A DNA stretch of 64,000 bases from Acanthosoma haemorrhoidale (Eukaryota > Arthropoda > Insecta > Hemiptera > Acanthosomatidae), in NCBI GenBank assembly GCA_930367205.1, contig OV884009.1, positions 123,140,639 to 123,204,638 of the forward strand. The letters run 5' to 3'. Under the pieces are notes generated by a model. That model was not told the origin of the DNA, ran no database searches, and worked only from the letters and a program-made list of their open reading frames with translations. Below are positions 28,401 through 36,308 of the stretch, in pieces. The position numbers and the translations under genes were made by a program. How positions within the stretch are numbered: position 1 is the stretch's first letter; every line of letters begins with the position of its first letter.

Positions 28401-31400
28401 TTCCAAGTGGATTTTTACATCTTCTTCAGAGTTGAAGGTCTCTCCATTCAATGAATTTTGAAGAGACCGAAACAGGTGGAAATCTGAAAGTACAAGGTCG
28501 GGCGAATATGGGGGGTTCCGGCAAAACTTCCAGTCAAGCTCCGGTAACTTCTGCTGCGTCTGCAAAGAAGTGTGCAGACTGGCAATGTCGTGATGAAAGA
28601 CAATCCCCTTATGGTTGGCTAGTTCTCGACACTTCTGGTGGATTGCTGCATTTAATTTCTCCAGCTGGTCACAGTACACATCCGAATTGATGGTCCTGTT
28701 CGTGGGAAGAAATTCGTAAAAGACAACACCCCTACAATCCACCAAATCGAGAGCGTAACCTTCTTTGGGTGAAGTCCTGCTTTGCTTGCATGAGTGTTTG
28801 CGCTCCACATTGTTATATACGATCCACTTTTCATCCCCTGTCATCATTCTCTTCAAAAAAGGATCTTTTTCTTCACGTTTCTGCAATGAATCGCAGATGG
28901 AAATCCTTTGGGTGAGGTTAGCCTCACTAAGTTGATGGGGAACCCATACATCTAGCCTGCTCACGTCGCCAAGTTGATGCAGATGGTTTTCAACACTCGA
29001 TTTGGATATTTTGAAGATAACTGCGATCTCCCTAGTTGTGTAACAGGGATTGTTGTCGACTAATTCCTTCACTTTGTCGCTGTTAATCTCAGTTGGCAGG
29101 CCAGAGCGAAGTGCGTCTTGAACCGAAAAATTTCCTGATCGAAATCTTGAAAACCACTTCTGGCACACACGTTCTGTAACAGCATCCTCTCCATATACAG
29201 AGCATATCTTCCTGCAAGTTTCTACTGCTTTCTTGCCTTTTTTAAAATAAAAAAGCATGAGGTGTCGATAATATTCGTTTTGGTTTTCCATTTTCAGGAT
29301 GATCCTAAACACTAAGTGTAAGGGTCTGTAAGTAATAATAATATCATTATTATTATAATTATGAGAACAAATTCAGAACGAATGAGAACATATAGGATCA
29401 AAACAATATTCCAGCCAAAGATTTGTCCATTTTCAGGATGATCCTAAACACACAAAATACAATCAGTCTCGTCGGAATTTTGCATCTAACTACGTTGAAG
29501 TGTCTAGTATCTGACGAGAACGCACTCGCAAGGGACGGACTGAAGTTAGCTACATATTATACTGCTTGAAGTTTTGTGACGACAAAAACCGAACAGACTT
29601 TTTGGCCAACCTGATATATATGTAACCAAGGTTATTATTCTGCAATGGCAATGCTTGCTAGTAAACATGACAGTAATCCATGTCCAATAGGGCACAGAGT
29701 AGCTCACCTAGAGATTAACTAGACAGTATCTTTGACTTATACAGACCTATCTATATCTTTACTTTATATATTTTGCCCATCTTTGCCTTTCTTTATTACT
29801 TTATACACTAATTGATGTTATCTTTAAAATGTTTGGCATGCCTTATATTGGATCAAATGGGTATATATAAGTATCAAATAATTTTCTTTGATGTTTACAT
29901 TTTTTATAGTTTAATCTCCTTGTAAATTATTTCTTATGAACATAATTTTCCTATTTCTTTGAATATATTTTTTTCTGGTTGTTATTTTTCATAAGTAAAT
30001 AGATTTATATGAAAATATTCTGCTGGGTACTTTATAACTTCACTCAGCCCTTCTTCCCTGGACTAGCCTTGAATAGCAGGATTTATTTTGGAATGGCCAT
30101 ATAGGGGTATATAGTTTTTTCTTAATTTCTTCCTCAGTGGAATTTGGCTTAAACCCTGGCACTCAACATAATTTTTATTTTTTTTGAAATTTAGATACTT
30201 TAATTAAATATTTTTCATATAAATGGTGGCACCCAACATGATTTTTATTATTTTTGTAATTTTATTTTATTTTACTTGAATATTGATCATATAAATAGTG
30301 GCGCCCAACATAACTTTTATTATTTTTGAAATTCAGTTTTTTTAATTGAATATTGGTGATATAAATAGTGGTGCCCAACGAGGGGCCTAAAAGATTTAAA
30401 GCAACAAATAAAATATTTTGTTTTTTTTCCTTTCTTTCAAAAGAAATCTATTAATCTTTTTTGTAATTTAAGTGACTGAATTATTTTTTTATCATTATTA
30501 AGAAGTCCGATTCATTTCTCAGTTTACCTTCTTTAGAAAATTACTATTTTATTAGATACCAGTAGTATTAATATGAGTTACTTCGCTGAATGAAGTTGCT
30601 TCATTAAATATTACTAAACTTCTACAACCTTTTCCTAATAGCTTAATATTTTCTTTTACCAATCATTTGCATGTATATTATTTTTTTTTTTTTAAGAAAA
30701 TTACAATCTGATGATTGTAATAGATAATATAATTTATTAGATTAGATTAGACTAGGTATTAATATATAGAGCAATAGATAATTGTGATAAATGCTCTTAT
30801 GCATACCACATTTAAAATATGACTTTTACTCTCTCAATCATACAGTACTTTGTGTTTATAAAATTAGAAAATAAAAAAAGCAATATTTGAAAACAAAACT
30901 ATTCACCGGCCTATATGAGTGTGGTATGTCTACTCGGGTTGAAATCATAACTTTACCGCCTCTGTTTCTAAACCGGCGAAAAAGAAAGCTGTAAATAAAA
31001 AACAAAGCAAAACTTTTAACACACTGCGAACACATCTATAATGAGCGACTACTAGCGGGGGTCCTTGACTGGGTATATAGCCCATCTCCCCTAGGATTTT
31101 TTATACATTCTAAATCAGACTCTTGGATTGAACAATGCTCTCTCTCCTGCACTGGTGCTTGCTGCTTTACTCGGACAATGGCTTTCTTATTTACTTATGT
31201 CTGTATCTCTGTGTACCTTATCCACTAGTCTAGCAACTCCTTGAAAGAGAATCCTTCCATGCAGACAATGGCTTCTAGGGCCCTACAAACGTACCTAGAA
31301 CTCTCCCAGCGGTCCAGTCTGTTTCTTTTCGATTCAAACTTGGCTTTGGTATCTGGACAGTTTTCCCCTACCCTTAGATATCGAGTGTCACTTTTAAGAC

Positions 31401-34400
31401 CACAAAAACTACCAAAACCTAGCCTGTACCTTTTCTCCTGAGCATCGGGCACTGTCGGGGAACATCTTCTAATATCTTATGGAATCAGATCAAAACAAAT
31501 ACAAATTAGCTGGCTTTCAACTAGGCCACTAGCAAAGGGTCAAAGATCATAGGTGTATCTCTTTCACTCCCTCACCAAGCTGATAGGCTCGCAAGGCCAA
31601 CAAGACCTCCCCCCGTGGGTGTGTTCGAAATGAATTTTAAGGCTAAACAAGCGGTTGGTATTATCATGAGACCAAAACGATGGGAACTTAAGTCCTTAAC
31701 TGGACTCCTGTTAACACTGTAAATAATGAGTGTAGAAATATAACTAACACACAAACTAGACATCATACAAATTAACACTCCTACAGATGATTCCAGCGTA
31801 CCAGAAAAGGACCATTTCTTCAAGAAATTACTATAAAACCTTTAAGAAATAAGAGATCAAGACAGATATTTCATTTTCCAATGATACTAAAATGCGATAA
31901 TTAGTATCAACTCAGACAGCACTGAAAGAATGATTCAATTCTGTAATGACAATGCATTGTCGATAGAAAACACTTTCTTCCATCAAAAATGTAACTCAAG
32001 ATAACATTCAGGACGGAAGAGAGAAACGTGAGAAAATTATAAATTATGCTACCTACACTAAATCATTCTTCAGAGAAGCCATGAATGTTAAGCCCACAAG
32101 TAGAGCTTTATCGAATACTGATCACTGACTATTGATAATAGACTCAAAAATAAAAGGCCCCAAAGTAAAGATTAAGATTTCTGAGAGGATAGAAACTGAC
32201 GAGTTGCAGAAACAAGGAACTAAACTAAAGCTGCTCACAGGAAGACTCTGGATAGTGAACAGAGACATCAATACTTAGAAAAAAAACTTTTTAATCCTTG
32301 ATCAGACAATAACCTCGTCCAATTCAAAGCAGACAATAAAACCTGCAAGAAAATCAAACCTTCGATTACAGCCAAATCCAGTAACTCTATCCGCTGGTTT
32401 CGATTATTTCTCTCCAACTGTCCACAAGTAGTTACTAATCCTAATCTGCTTCCCTTACTCTTTCCTCAAGTGTAGCCTAGGGATCAAGCATATCTCCCCT
32501 TCTATTTAGTTGCTACATCAATGATCTCTCTTAAATCTATTCATCATTGTCCCCATCACCTTTATACTGGCGACACCCAAATCTATTTATCCTTCCCTCC
32601 CTCTGATTTAGCTTCCTCTTATTATTAGCTGCATTTGCCAAGATTCAAGGAAACCTATATCGAATCAGTGCCTGGGCAAAACCTGAAAATCTACTGTTAA
32701 ACGTAGTGAAAACTCAAACAATTGCTACATAACCTCGCTTCCTCCTCAGATCCATAGTCAATTTTCCTCCTAACTCTTTATAACTAACAAATTACTTTCT
32801 GCTCCACCATAAAAAAACAAAACAGGAATAACCAAACCTAACAATCCAATTCTTTACATCAGTCAAAAATTTAGGTTTGGTCCTTGATCAAACCCTATCC
32901 TGCCTGGAAAGACAACATTTCCCAAATCACCCCCAACATTCCATTTCCAACCTCCAACTGCTTAATTGGTCCTAAAAGTGCCAACTCCTGGTTTCCTCTC
33001 TTATCTTCCCCTGTTTTGACAACAGTTTGACCATACAGTGGTGTATGGTGGCCACTCAGAAGATCTCGAGGATCGGTTAAAGCGACTGATGGATTGTTTC
33101 CTTAGGTTTATACTCAGGATCTCTATAAAACGTCACATTTCACAGCACTACTCTGAGTAAGATGGCTGTAACCTTCTGCCCATTGCCAAAACTTTCTTGG
33201 ATCCCTATTCTTTGGCTCAATCGTGACAAAAGAGCCCCCTTACGTTCACAACCTCGTCCAATTCAAATCAGCGATCAATTATTGCAATACTAGACCACAT
33301 ACCCTTTTGACTTGTATTCCGCTGCTCACAAATCTGACCTTTCGTACTTACCTTATATGTACCACAAACCTTTGGAGCTCATCAACTCTTCTAATTTTTA
33401 AATCTAGACTTGACCAGTTTATTAACTCCCTCCAATCTAACAACTCATAATTCATCACTATTATTTGGTTTATTTATTTTTCATTCATTCCAGGAATCAC
33501 ACTCTTTCCCCCTTGTAATAATTCCTATGTTTTATTTATTATTTTTTTCCCATCTCTACTAATTTTTGTTTTTCGTTTCAAACTTTTGCTGTTGGTTCTT
33601 TGAGTTATCGAATAGTGTATTATACATATTTCTTCATATTGTTTTGTTTCTTATATGTGGATCCATCTATCACTTTATTTACTAAAGTTAAACAATTTTT
33701 TATTTTATTATATCATTATTATTTTTTGTTATAGAGGTTTACACTCCATTGTACCTAGCCATTTTTTGTAAGACGTAATAGTTCTTTTTGATTGATCTGA
33801 TTATTGTTGTTATTTATTGGGTACTTTGCCCTAGAGAATTTTTTTTTCTATTCTTAATTAACTGAAGGATGGAAATAAATCATGCTAATATATTTTCGTA
33901 GACTAATTTACACTAGCACACTGCCTTAAGTAAACAATTGAAATCAGAAAATAAATACTAAAAAGGTAAGATAAATCATCATCATCCAAAATAAACAGTG
34001 AAGTAACAACAACCTAAACTTATATTACAAAGAGCTAACCGTGATCACAAATAATATCATATAAAAATTAGACTCTTTGGGATCACAATAATGAAAACCG
34101 TGGAAATCTTACTCGTTATTCTTATTCATTATTTATATTTATTTGTTATTATTTATCTCTTTATTCCTTAGCTTACTGTTTATAAAATCTTTTTTCTATG
34201 TACATTTACTTTTCATTCTAGTGCAAAGGGAAATTCTCAGCACTTAACCCATTCTTTCTAAAGAGTGGGAGGGTGCTTAAGCTTCTCCAAAATTTCCCGC
34301 TTAAATAACAAAATAAGATGGCGAGAATATTAGAGAAGAGCGAAAGGAGAAATCAATGTTATGAACAGCCCCGATGAAAATCAGAAAGCACCACTAAACT

Positions 34401-35384
34401 GATTTCATCTGCTATCATTAAATCTAAATGGAGTACTGAAAAATACTTTGAGATGAGCCAAAAAAAATAAATTAAAATATATATCTATGATACTATCTTT
34501 TTTGACCTACTATGTTAATGAATAACAAATTAAGTCAAAACATGATATACACTTCGATGAATGTAACAAAATGATTTATTATGAATTTTTAATAATACTT
34601 TATTTTAAAAAAGTATGCACCTAGAGATAGTAATTATAGTTATGTTCTAATAAACATGAGAATCAGTATCAAGTTTATTCACAATGCTAAATAAATCTAA
34701 TTTAAAAAATCTATTAATTAAAGAAGTACAGATTAGAATATTATTTGCATTTATATTTTTTTTTTGTGGAACATGATAACATTCTTTTAAGGTATAAATA
34801 ACACAACAAAAATACTCTAAATTAATAAAGCTACCAATTATGAAAATAGAATTACATTTAATGACATATACATTGTCATGATATTTAATTATTTTAGGAG
34901 ATTTAAATTATTAAGGAAAAACAAGAAAGGAACTTTTAAATGTGAAATGAAAGGAGCTTATCTACCATTTAAAAAATAATATAAGGGATGGTTGCCAGAA
35001 TGAACCCAGTCAGTTTAAAAATAATTCACCTGCTCAAAGTTAGAATTCTAAAAATCATTTGACTATCATAACCCAAAAAATAATTCATTGAAACATATCA
35101 ATGGTATTGACAAGTATTAACGTTCAAAATCGTTAATTATTCAATGTAAAGGTACAAAATATAGGATATTAATGTAGATTTAACTTAACAAAAAGAAAAA
35201 AATAAGGTATTTAAATATTTAATATTATAACCACTCATTTATTTATAATAATTACATAATTACCTGCTCCCAAATCTTCTCTGACATGAAGAGCACATAA
35301 AACACTATGTGCTATATCAAAATATGGAAACATTTTTAATTTTGTTACTTGATTAGCAAGGTCTAAAAACGCTTCTGGATCCAT
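7284..35384 (-). CDS. TRIC: TRIC channel (TMEM38 family), complete, 7 coding exons
   Basis: Trimeric intracellular cation channels are ER/SR membrane potassium channels that carry counter-ion current during calcium release. Seven minus-strand exons (35384-35264, 27230-27074, 23863-23768, 15307-15219, 9207-9120, 7693-7573, 7439-7284) total 828 nt and read without interruption from ATG to TAA, giving 275 residues, about the usual length for insect TRIC. All six introns are GT-AG and exon phases agree. The protein opens MDPEAFLDLANQV and has hydrophobic helices throughout. It carries the conserved basic lipid-contact motif KEIYR at residues 121-125, the IYRCKKVYDGVTHAAKLYPN stretch, and KTDLISAPH near 201-209. 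The C-terminus is charged and ends KKKD, a KKXX-type dilysine ER-retrieval signal. The introns total about 27 kb and are full of transposon debris. Assignment rests on family recognition and is very secure; a non-coding 5' exon could lie further upstream. Confidence 0.97.
7573..7693 (-). CDS. TRIC: TRIC exon 6
   Basis: Codes for PTKACIVASTIFVLDQKTDL and a hydrophobic helix ending VYFK. The acceptor is TTTCAG and the donor GTAAAA. It ends in phase 0. The intron to exon 7 is only 133 bp, the one short intron in the gene. Confidence 0.95.
7694..9119 (-). other. TRIC intron 5
   Basis: AT-rich intronic DNA. A 13-base sequence (GTTCTATACTTGC) is repeated about 8 bases apart near 8410-8443. Nothing else is recognised. 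Confidence 0.6.
9120..9207 (-). CDS. TRIC: TRIC exon 5
   Basis: Codes for NGAGFTKLFERLIRGVWTPT followed by AMEFMQPSF. The acceptor is GTGTAG and the donor GTAAGT. A decayed copy of this exon lies about 180 bases upstream in the transcript, at 9389-9478. Confidence 0.95.
9389..9478 (-). pseudogene. Vestigial duplicate of TRIC exon 5
   Basis: This stretch aligns along its length with exon 5 (9120-9207). Shared blocks include AACTAGGCT at the left and AGTCTTTCAAAAAGCTT in the middle, with CATAAA and TCCAT between. In the TRIC frame it still reads FTKLFERL, then meets a TGA and later a TAG, and it carries a small deletion. The donor position reads TATATA instead of a GT site. It lies in TRIC intron 4, just upstream of the real exon in the transcript. 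Confidence 0.75.
9480..10185 (-). other. TRIC intron 4, left part
   Basis: No recognised gene. AT-rich intronic sequence with short homopolymer runs. Confidence 0.5.
10190..11380 (+). pseudogene. Arthropod repetitive protein family, degenerate, function unknown
   Basis: Translating the plus strand with frameshifts gives a recognisable series: NHPDVFCYIC near 10205 (a zinc-binding-like Cys start), CKTCTEHF near 10350, a middle block LISIAHSMKTKEEYH (10760), EHQWVICVDLKMVNFLLGMQ (10855) and SGHTKYPCFLCISDSRDKT, then EHLGDISEEQDERFHQDIKT (11190) and RYQERWDTHMMADYWWSLKK (11260). I know this as a very abundant, uncharacterised protein family in arthropod and other invertebrate genomes, probably encoded by or derived from a mobile element. 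I cannot assign a superfamily. This copy has stops and frame changes and lacks internal parts, so it is a pseudogene. It lies inside TRIC intron 4, antisense to TRIC. Confidence 0.65.
11590..12630 (+). pseudogene. Jockey-type LINE ORF1 (gag-like, zinc knuckles)
   Basis: Read across frameshifts, the plus strand follows the Jockey ORF1 pattern: a start of the nucleic-acid-binding region near 11890 (ISNFKLLISQLHQ), then VRQLTNIQKKTFQNTVTDK near 12155, PLFFVNQNPSAGVEKIYELK near 12220, RRDIVQCYKCQANEHT near 12322, LKCGGQNKTANCRK near 12400, and a last knuckle-like LPAKYKGCQTYK near 12495. Some knuckle cysteines and histidines are lost. The matching ORF2 start lies at about 13820, past an inserted repeat. 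Confidence 0.7.
12640..13440 (+). repeat. Repeat copy 1 with TATA box, inserted in Jockey element
   Basis: A roughly 0.8-kb GC-richer block between Jockey ORF1 and ORF2. It has an AATAAA at about 12767, a GGTATAAATAGACC box near 12950, and a right part (from about 13150) clearly related to 31220-31490 and, at its end, to the reverse strand near 47400-47340. Shared blocks include CTGAACATAGTGCATTGTCGGGG versus CTGAGCATCGGGCACTGTCGGGG-type sequence and TGGAGTCAGAT. It could be an LTR with leader or a LINE promoter region. The two plus-strand reading frames here (13126-13434 and 13167-13385) are not supported as genes. Confidence 0.6.
13800..14700 (+). pseudogene. Jockey-type LINE ORF2 endonuclease fragment
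   Basis: The plus strand reads LTNLSVLHWNANGVGNHANE near 13815, the characteristic endonuclease start of Jockey ORF2. It continues with LGVFYCPLKKSIPD near 14130, FLARSNFNDKNVGEARE near 14210 (the GDFN-like block) and LLDFFIRYGLRSLHSSITRF followed by SSDHLPLSYL near 14350-14450. Stops and frameshifts interrupt it. It ends near 14700 without an RT domain, so it is a truncated and inactive copy. Confidence 0.7.
15219..15307 (-). CDS. TRIC: TRIC exon 4
   Basis: Codes for the CKKVYDGVTHAAKLYPNAYI segment and a hydrophobic helix ending in IGTLKG. The acceptor is TTTTAG and the donor GTAAAT. It sits between Jockey debris on its left and a mariner on its right in plus-strand coordinates. Confidence 0.95.
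15478..16564 (+). mobile_element. Mariner element, 5'-truncated, frameshifted
   Basis: The plus strand from about 15510 gives a mariner transposase in pieces: FLKGNMPTQMKDELDSVYGD and LDDRRIKVREIAEVMNMSKE (15536-15907), a block near 15960 with YTPETKIQSKQW, HQDKAPSHTSAVAMAKIHEL near 16225, and PPYSPDLAPSDFFLFPHLKL near 16297-16350. The second and third catalytic aspartates are visible but split by a frameshift. The right terminal repeat CTTTTCAGACCACCCTCGTA ends at 16564; no matching left end was found. It lies just upstream of TRIC exon 4 in the transcript, in opposite orientation. Confidence 0.85.
16930..17215 (+). pseudogene. LINE RT C-terminal fragment
   Basis: The plus strand, with frame changes, reads LPEYKTQLNLTLLYSII near 17050, then a YGI..FYDIGLGSYITKRLPP-type segment and HILALERLERSPISLLEML near 17180. 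This resembles the region after the RT active site in Jockey-type elements (YG...W / LQR). It is too short and broken to be more exact. Confidence 0.5.
17499..17537 (+). other. Two-tier hairpin with CTGAAGA and CGAAAC boxes
   Basis: The outer stem GATGT (17499-17503) pairs with ACATC (17533-17537). The inner stem GGACT pairs with AGTCC around an AATAGC loop. CTGAAGA and GAAAC flank the inner stem. It sits about 300 bases past the LINE RT fragment, just before an AATAAA, so it may be part of that element's 3' end. Confidence 0.55.
17630..19215 (-). pseudogene. RTE-like LINE fragment (endonuclease and RT)
   Basis: The reverse strand gives endonuclease pieces first: VCVNAPTKQLGRVKKEIDDL near 19190, RSPDGDISIQIDHFSISGRI near 18950-18890. 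A linker follows with KKARKKIEELKNC near 18400. RT pieces then appear: EHFEEPIGGSRDQVEERANR near 18220, the HNAFLALCE-like segment near 17960, LVKVTKYLGWLVTSDNN near 17840, and TTKIELYKTLICLPASLK near 17700. This order fits RTE-type LINEs, whose proteins are often annotated as craniofacial-development-protein-2-like. It is heavily frameshifted and lacks part of the RT. The 123-residue plus-strand frame at 18409-18780 is its shadow. Confidence 0.65.
19216..23767 (-). other. TRIC intron 3, remainder
   Basis: AT-rich intronic sequence. No domain or repeat boundary was recognised. A slightly GC-richer patch at 20690-21080 and a purine-rich patch at 21200-21560 may be old repeats, but I cannot name them. 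Confidence 0.5.
23768..23863 (-). CDS. TRIC: TRIC exon 3
   Basis: Codes for YIVFYTPFDIGYKVSKFLPV and the KEIYR motif. The acceptor is TTCTAG and the donor GTAATT. Family alignments known to me place the conserved lysine and arginine of KExxR at the phosphoinositide contact. Confidence 0.95.
23864..25180 (-). other. TRIC intron 2, right part of transcript
   Basis: Very AT-rich with several T-runs. Nothing recognised. Confidence 0.5.
25181..25346 (-). repeat. tRNA-like core inside a 14-bp perfect inverted repeat
   Basis: AATTACTAGCCAAA at 25181-25194 is perfectly inverted at 25333-25346. Between them the minus strand (25281-25204) carries a tRNA-like module: an A box TAGCTCAGTTGGT, an anticodon-arm-like CCAA/TTGG stem with a 7-base loop, and a B box GGTTCAAGTCC. 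The acceptor stem does not pair well, so this is better read as a tRNA-derived SINE or MITE than as a working tRNA gene. Confidence 0.6.
25350..27073 (-). other. TRIC intron 2, left part of transcript
   Basis: Extremely T-rich on the plus strand with recurring TTGATATTTTTCTG-like words between about 25970 and 26600. These are simple-sequence drift rather than a clear repeat array. Confidence 0.45.
27074..27230 (-). CDS. TRIC: TRIC exon 2
   Basis: Codes for the GAQAFSRKHPMSCWLSTMLV region and the following GLLGEPILAPLKN segment, a membrane helix and pore-lining part of the family. The acceptor is GGCTAG before 27230 and the donor is GTAAAT after 27074. It splits the codon of Trp93. Confidence 0.95.
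28219..29614 (-). mobile_element. Mariner element, near full length
   Basis: Terminal repeats GGGTTGGCAAAAAAGTCCG (left) and the inverse of AGGTTGGCCAAAAAGTCTG (right) are flanked by TA on both sides (28217-28218 and 29615-29616). The element is 1396 bp, about 110 bp longer than its relative at 61591-62874. The extra length comes from an insertion next to the transposase start, bounded by a 26-bp duplication. Confidence 0.92.
28293..29291 (-). CDS. Mariner transposase, uninterrupted but altered
   Basis: This is the DNA transposase of the 28-kb mariner. The family start MENQNE is at 29291; the longer open frame that begins at 29312 adds 7 residues from the untranslated leader. It gives 332 residues with no stop. 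The D,D34D triad is present: Asp in TGDEKW at 153, Asp in FHHD at 235 and Asp in LSDF at 270, with 34 residues between the last two. The usual HHDNARPH is changed to HHDIASLH. Around residues 167-186 the sequence is out of frame relative to the 61-kb copy: a deletion shifts the frame and a second small indel restores it. This removes the conserved tryptophan-rich block, so activity is unlikely. It lies antisense to nothing and in the same direction as TRIC, in intron 1. Confidence 0.88.
   Translation of the reverse strand: MENQNEYYRHLMLFYFKKGKKAVETCRKICSVYGEDAVTERVCQKWFSRFRSGNFSVQDALRSGLPTEINSDKVKELVDNNPCYTTREIAVIFKISKSSVENHLHQLGDVSRLDVWVPHQLSEANLTQRISICDSLQKREEKDPFLKRMMTGDEKWIVYNNVERKHSCKQSRTSPKEGYALDLVDCRGVVFYEFLPTNRTINSDVYCDQLEKLNAAIHQKCRELANHKGIVFHHDIASLHTSLQTQQKLPELDWKFCRNPPYSPDLVLSDFHLFRSLQNSLNGETFNSEEDVKIHLENFFASKDRKFFEHGIMNLPMRWQKILEQNSNYIID
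29617..30156 (-). other. TRIC intron 1, stretch between mariner and tandem repeat
   Basis: Begins TGTAACCAAGG directly beside the mariner and runs AT-rich to the tandem repeat at 30157. It might be the flank of an LTR element, but no boundary is visible. Confidence 0.35.
30157..30390 (+). repeat. 70-72-bp tandem repeat ending in a primer-binding-site-like box
   Basis: The word TGGC(A/G)C(T/C)CAAC recurs at 30157, 30227, 30299 and 30369, each preceded by ATATAAATAGTG-like sequence. Spacing is 70, 72 and 70 bases. The last copy reads TGGTGCCCAACGAGGGGCC. Confidence 0.7.
31030..31610 (+). repeat. Repeat copy 2 (related to 12640-13440)
   Basis: Contains GGGTATATAGCCC near 31070, then blocks shared with copy 1: CCAGTCTG, GATATCGAGTGTC, AAGACCACAAAAACTACC, GGGCACTGTCGGGG and GGAATCAGATC at about 31480. 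The following 100 bases are also shared with the reverse strand at 47340-47230. The overlapping reading frames at 31225-31452 are not supported as genes. Confidence 0.6.
31610..32280 (+). pseudogene. RTE-like endonuclease fragment
   Basis: With stops, the plus strand reads KAKQAVGIIMRPKRWELKSL near 31637, LDIIQINTPTDDSSVPEKDH near 31755, FFKKLL, then YATYTKSFFREAMNVKPTSR near 32045 and SNTDH followed by LIIDSKIKGPKVKIKISERI near 32115-32180. This matches the second half of an RTE-like (CFDP2-like) apurinic-type endonuclease. No RTE reverse transcriptase follows; a different LINE begins at about 32370. Confidence 0.55.
32370..33860 (+). pseudogene. CR1-like LINE: RT fragment and 3' end
   Basis: Plus-strand pieces: a WFRLFLSNCPQVV segment near 32395, GSSISPLLFSCYINDLS near 32475, [20 protein letters not shown] near 32556-32615 (the usual YADD is changed to YTGD), an HKSDLSYLPYMYHKPL segment and LLIFKSRLDQFINSLQSNN near 33390-33445, then a T-rich 3' tail. 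The family is the same as the minus-strand copy at 52968-57400. RT decay and stops make it inactive. It lies in TRIC intron 1 in the opposite orientation. Confidence 0.7.
33861..35263 (-). other. TRIC intron 1, near exon 1
   Basis: AT-rich intronic sequence. No recognised feature. Confidence 0.5.
35264..35384 (-). CDS. TRIC: TRIC exon 1
   Basis: Codes for residues 1-40 and ends in phase 1 at a GTAATT donor. The start is the ATG at 35384-35382, which begins MDPEAF, the conserved TRIC N-terminus. A T-rich tract lies immediately upstream on the coding strand and ends in TTTTATTCAG about 60 bases before the ATG. That could be an acceptor for a separate leader exon. Confidence 0.95.
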
Positions 35385-36047
35385 TGTATAAGTAATATAA
35401 AAAAAAAAAGTATCAACAATCTGAATAAAATTAGTTACTAACACAAAACTGAATGAGCATAAAAACACAAGTGACCGACAGAGCAGTCAAGACTGCCGGT
35501 GTTTATAAATGGAGTAGGACAGAAACTGAGACCCCCCTTCTCGTTTTTCTCCCACTTGAAAGCCGTTCACATTAGCATTCACAAGGCTTACATATTAGCA
35601 CCATGCTGCACTCTGCATTGTGAAAGGCAAAATACAAACCAGTTGAACATTTCACGCCCTTTTAACCCCACACACTGTGGGACGGATGCACACATTAGGT
35701 GGAAAAACATAAAATTTTAAATTCGGCCTAAAATTCGTATATTCTTATTGAGAGAGAATCGTGGAGTAAATAAAATCTTCATTCAACGGCTCCTCTTTAC
35801 CTAAGGTGGTCTAATGAGCTGCCGAATGTTCTTCATATAAAGAAGCGTGCACTTGCAGAGAGATAACAATGTTTTTGTTTCACATCATCATTTTAGTCGT
35901 CAGTTGAATGCGCAACACTCCGCATCTCCTTTTATAATAGATCATTCAAGTTTAGGTAAGTTTGTATTTGTTCATGAAGTTCCAGAGAAATATTATGTTG
36001 TTATATATATATTTAAATATCGAAATATTTAATGGTTTCTATAATTA
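35385..36047. other. Sequence upstream of TRIC, presumed promoter and leader
   Basis: The TRIC transcription start should lie here on the minus strand. A short hairpin (CAGT CAAG ACTG) occurs near 35484. GC content rises at 35470-35720. No core promoter element can be chosen with confidence. Confidence 0.35.
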
Positions 36048-36308
36048 TCAATATTCAAATTCATTAGACTCAAAAGTATCGAAAACTATGGAATACCACG
36101 ATGATTTGTTTTGCATTAATACCAAAGTACACAACAAGGCACTTTTACAAGCTGCAACTAAATGTTCGATTTCAGAATCTATTCCAGGCAAACAGCAGAG
36201 AGAACGAGCAATTCCCTTAATTTTTACCATTCCTACATGAAAATGAAGTAATTCCTTTAAAATTGGTGGACATAGATTCGAAGAGATGTAAACTCTAGAA
36301 CCGCGCAT
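36048..36308 (-). pseudogene. Ty3/gypsy integrase zinc-binding fragment
   Basis: The minus-strand 86-residue frame contains LKELLHFHVGMVKIKGIARS and LPGIDSEIEHLVAACKSALL. It matches the HH-CC region that precedes the integrase core in Ty3/gypsy (usually HxGH...WWPGMDxDIExxVxxCxxC). Several metal ligands are lost. It is an isolated fragment. Confidence 0.6.

Noticed and set aside
28451..28690. 79-residue plus-strand frame
   Set aside because: It is antisense to the mariner transposase, and a similar shadow frame appears in the copy at 61823-62023.
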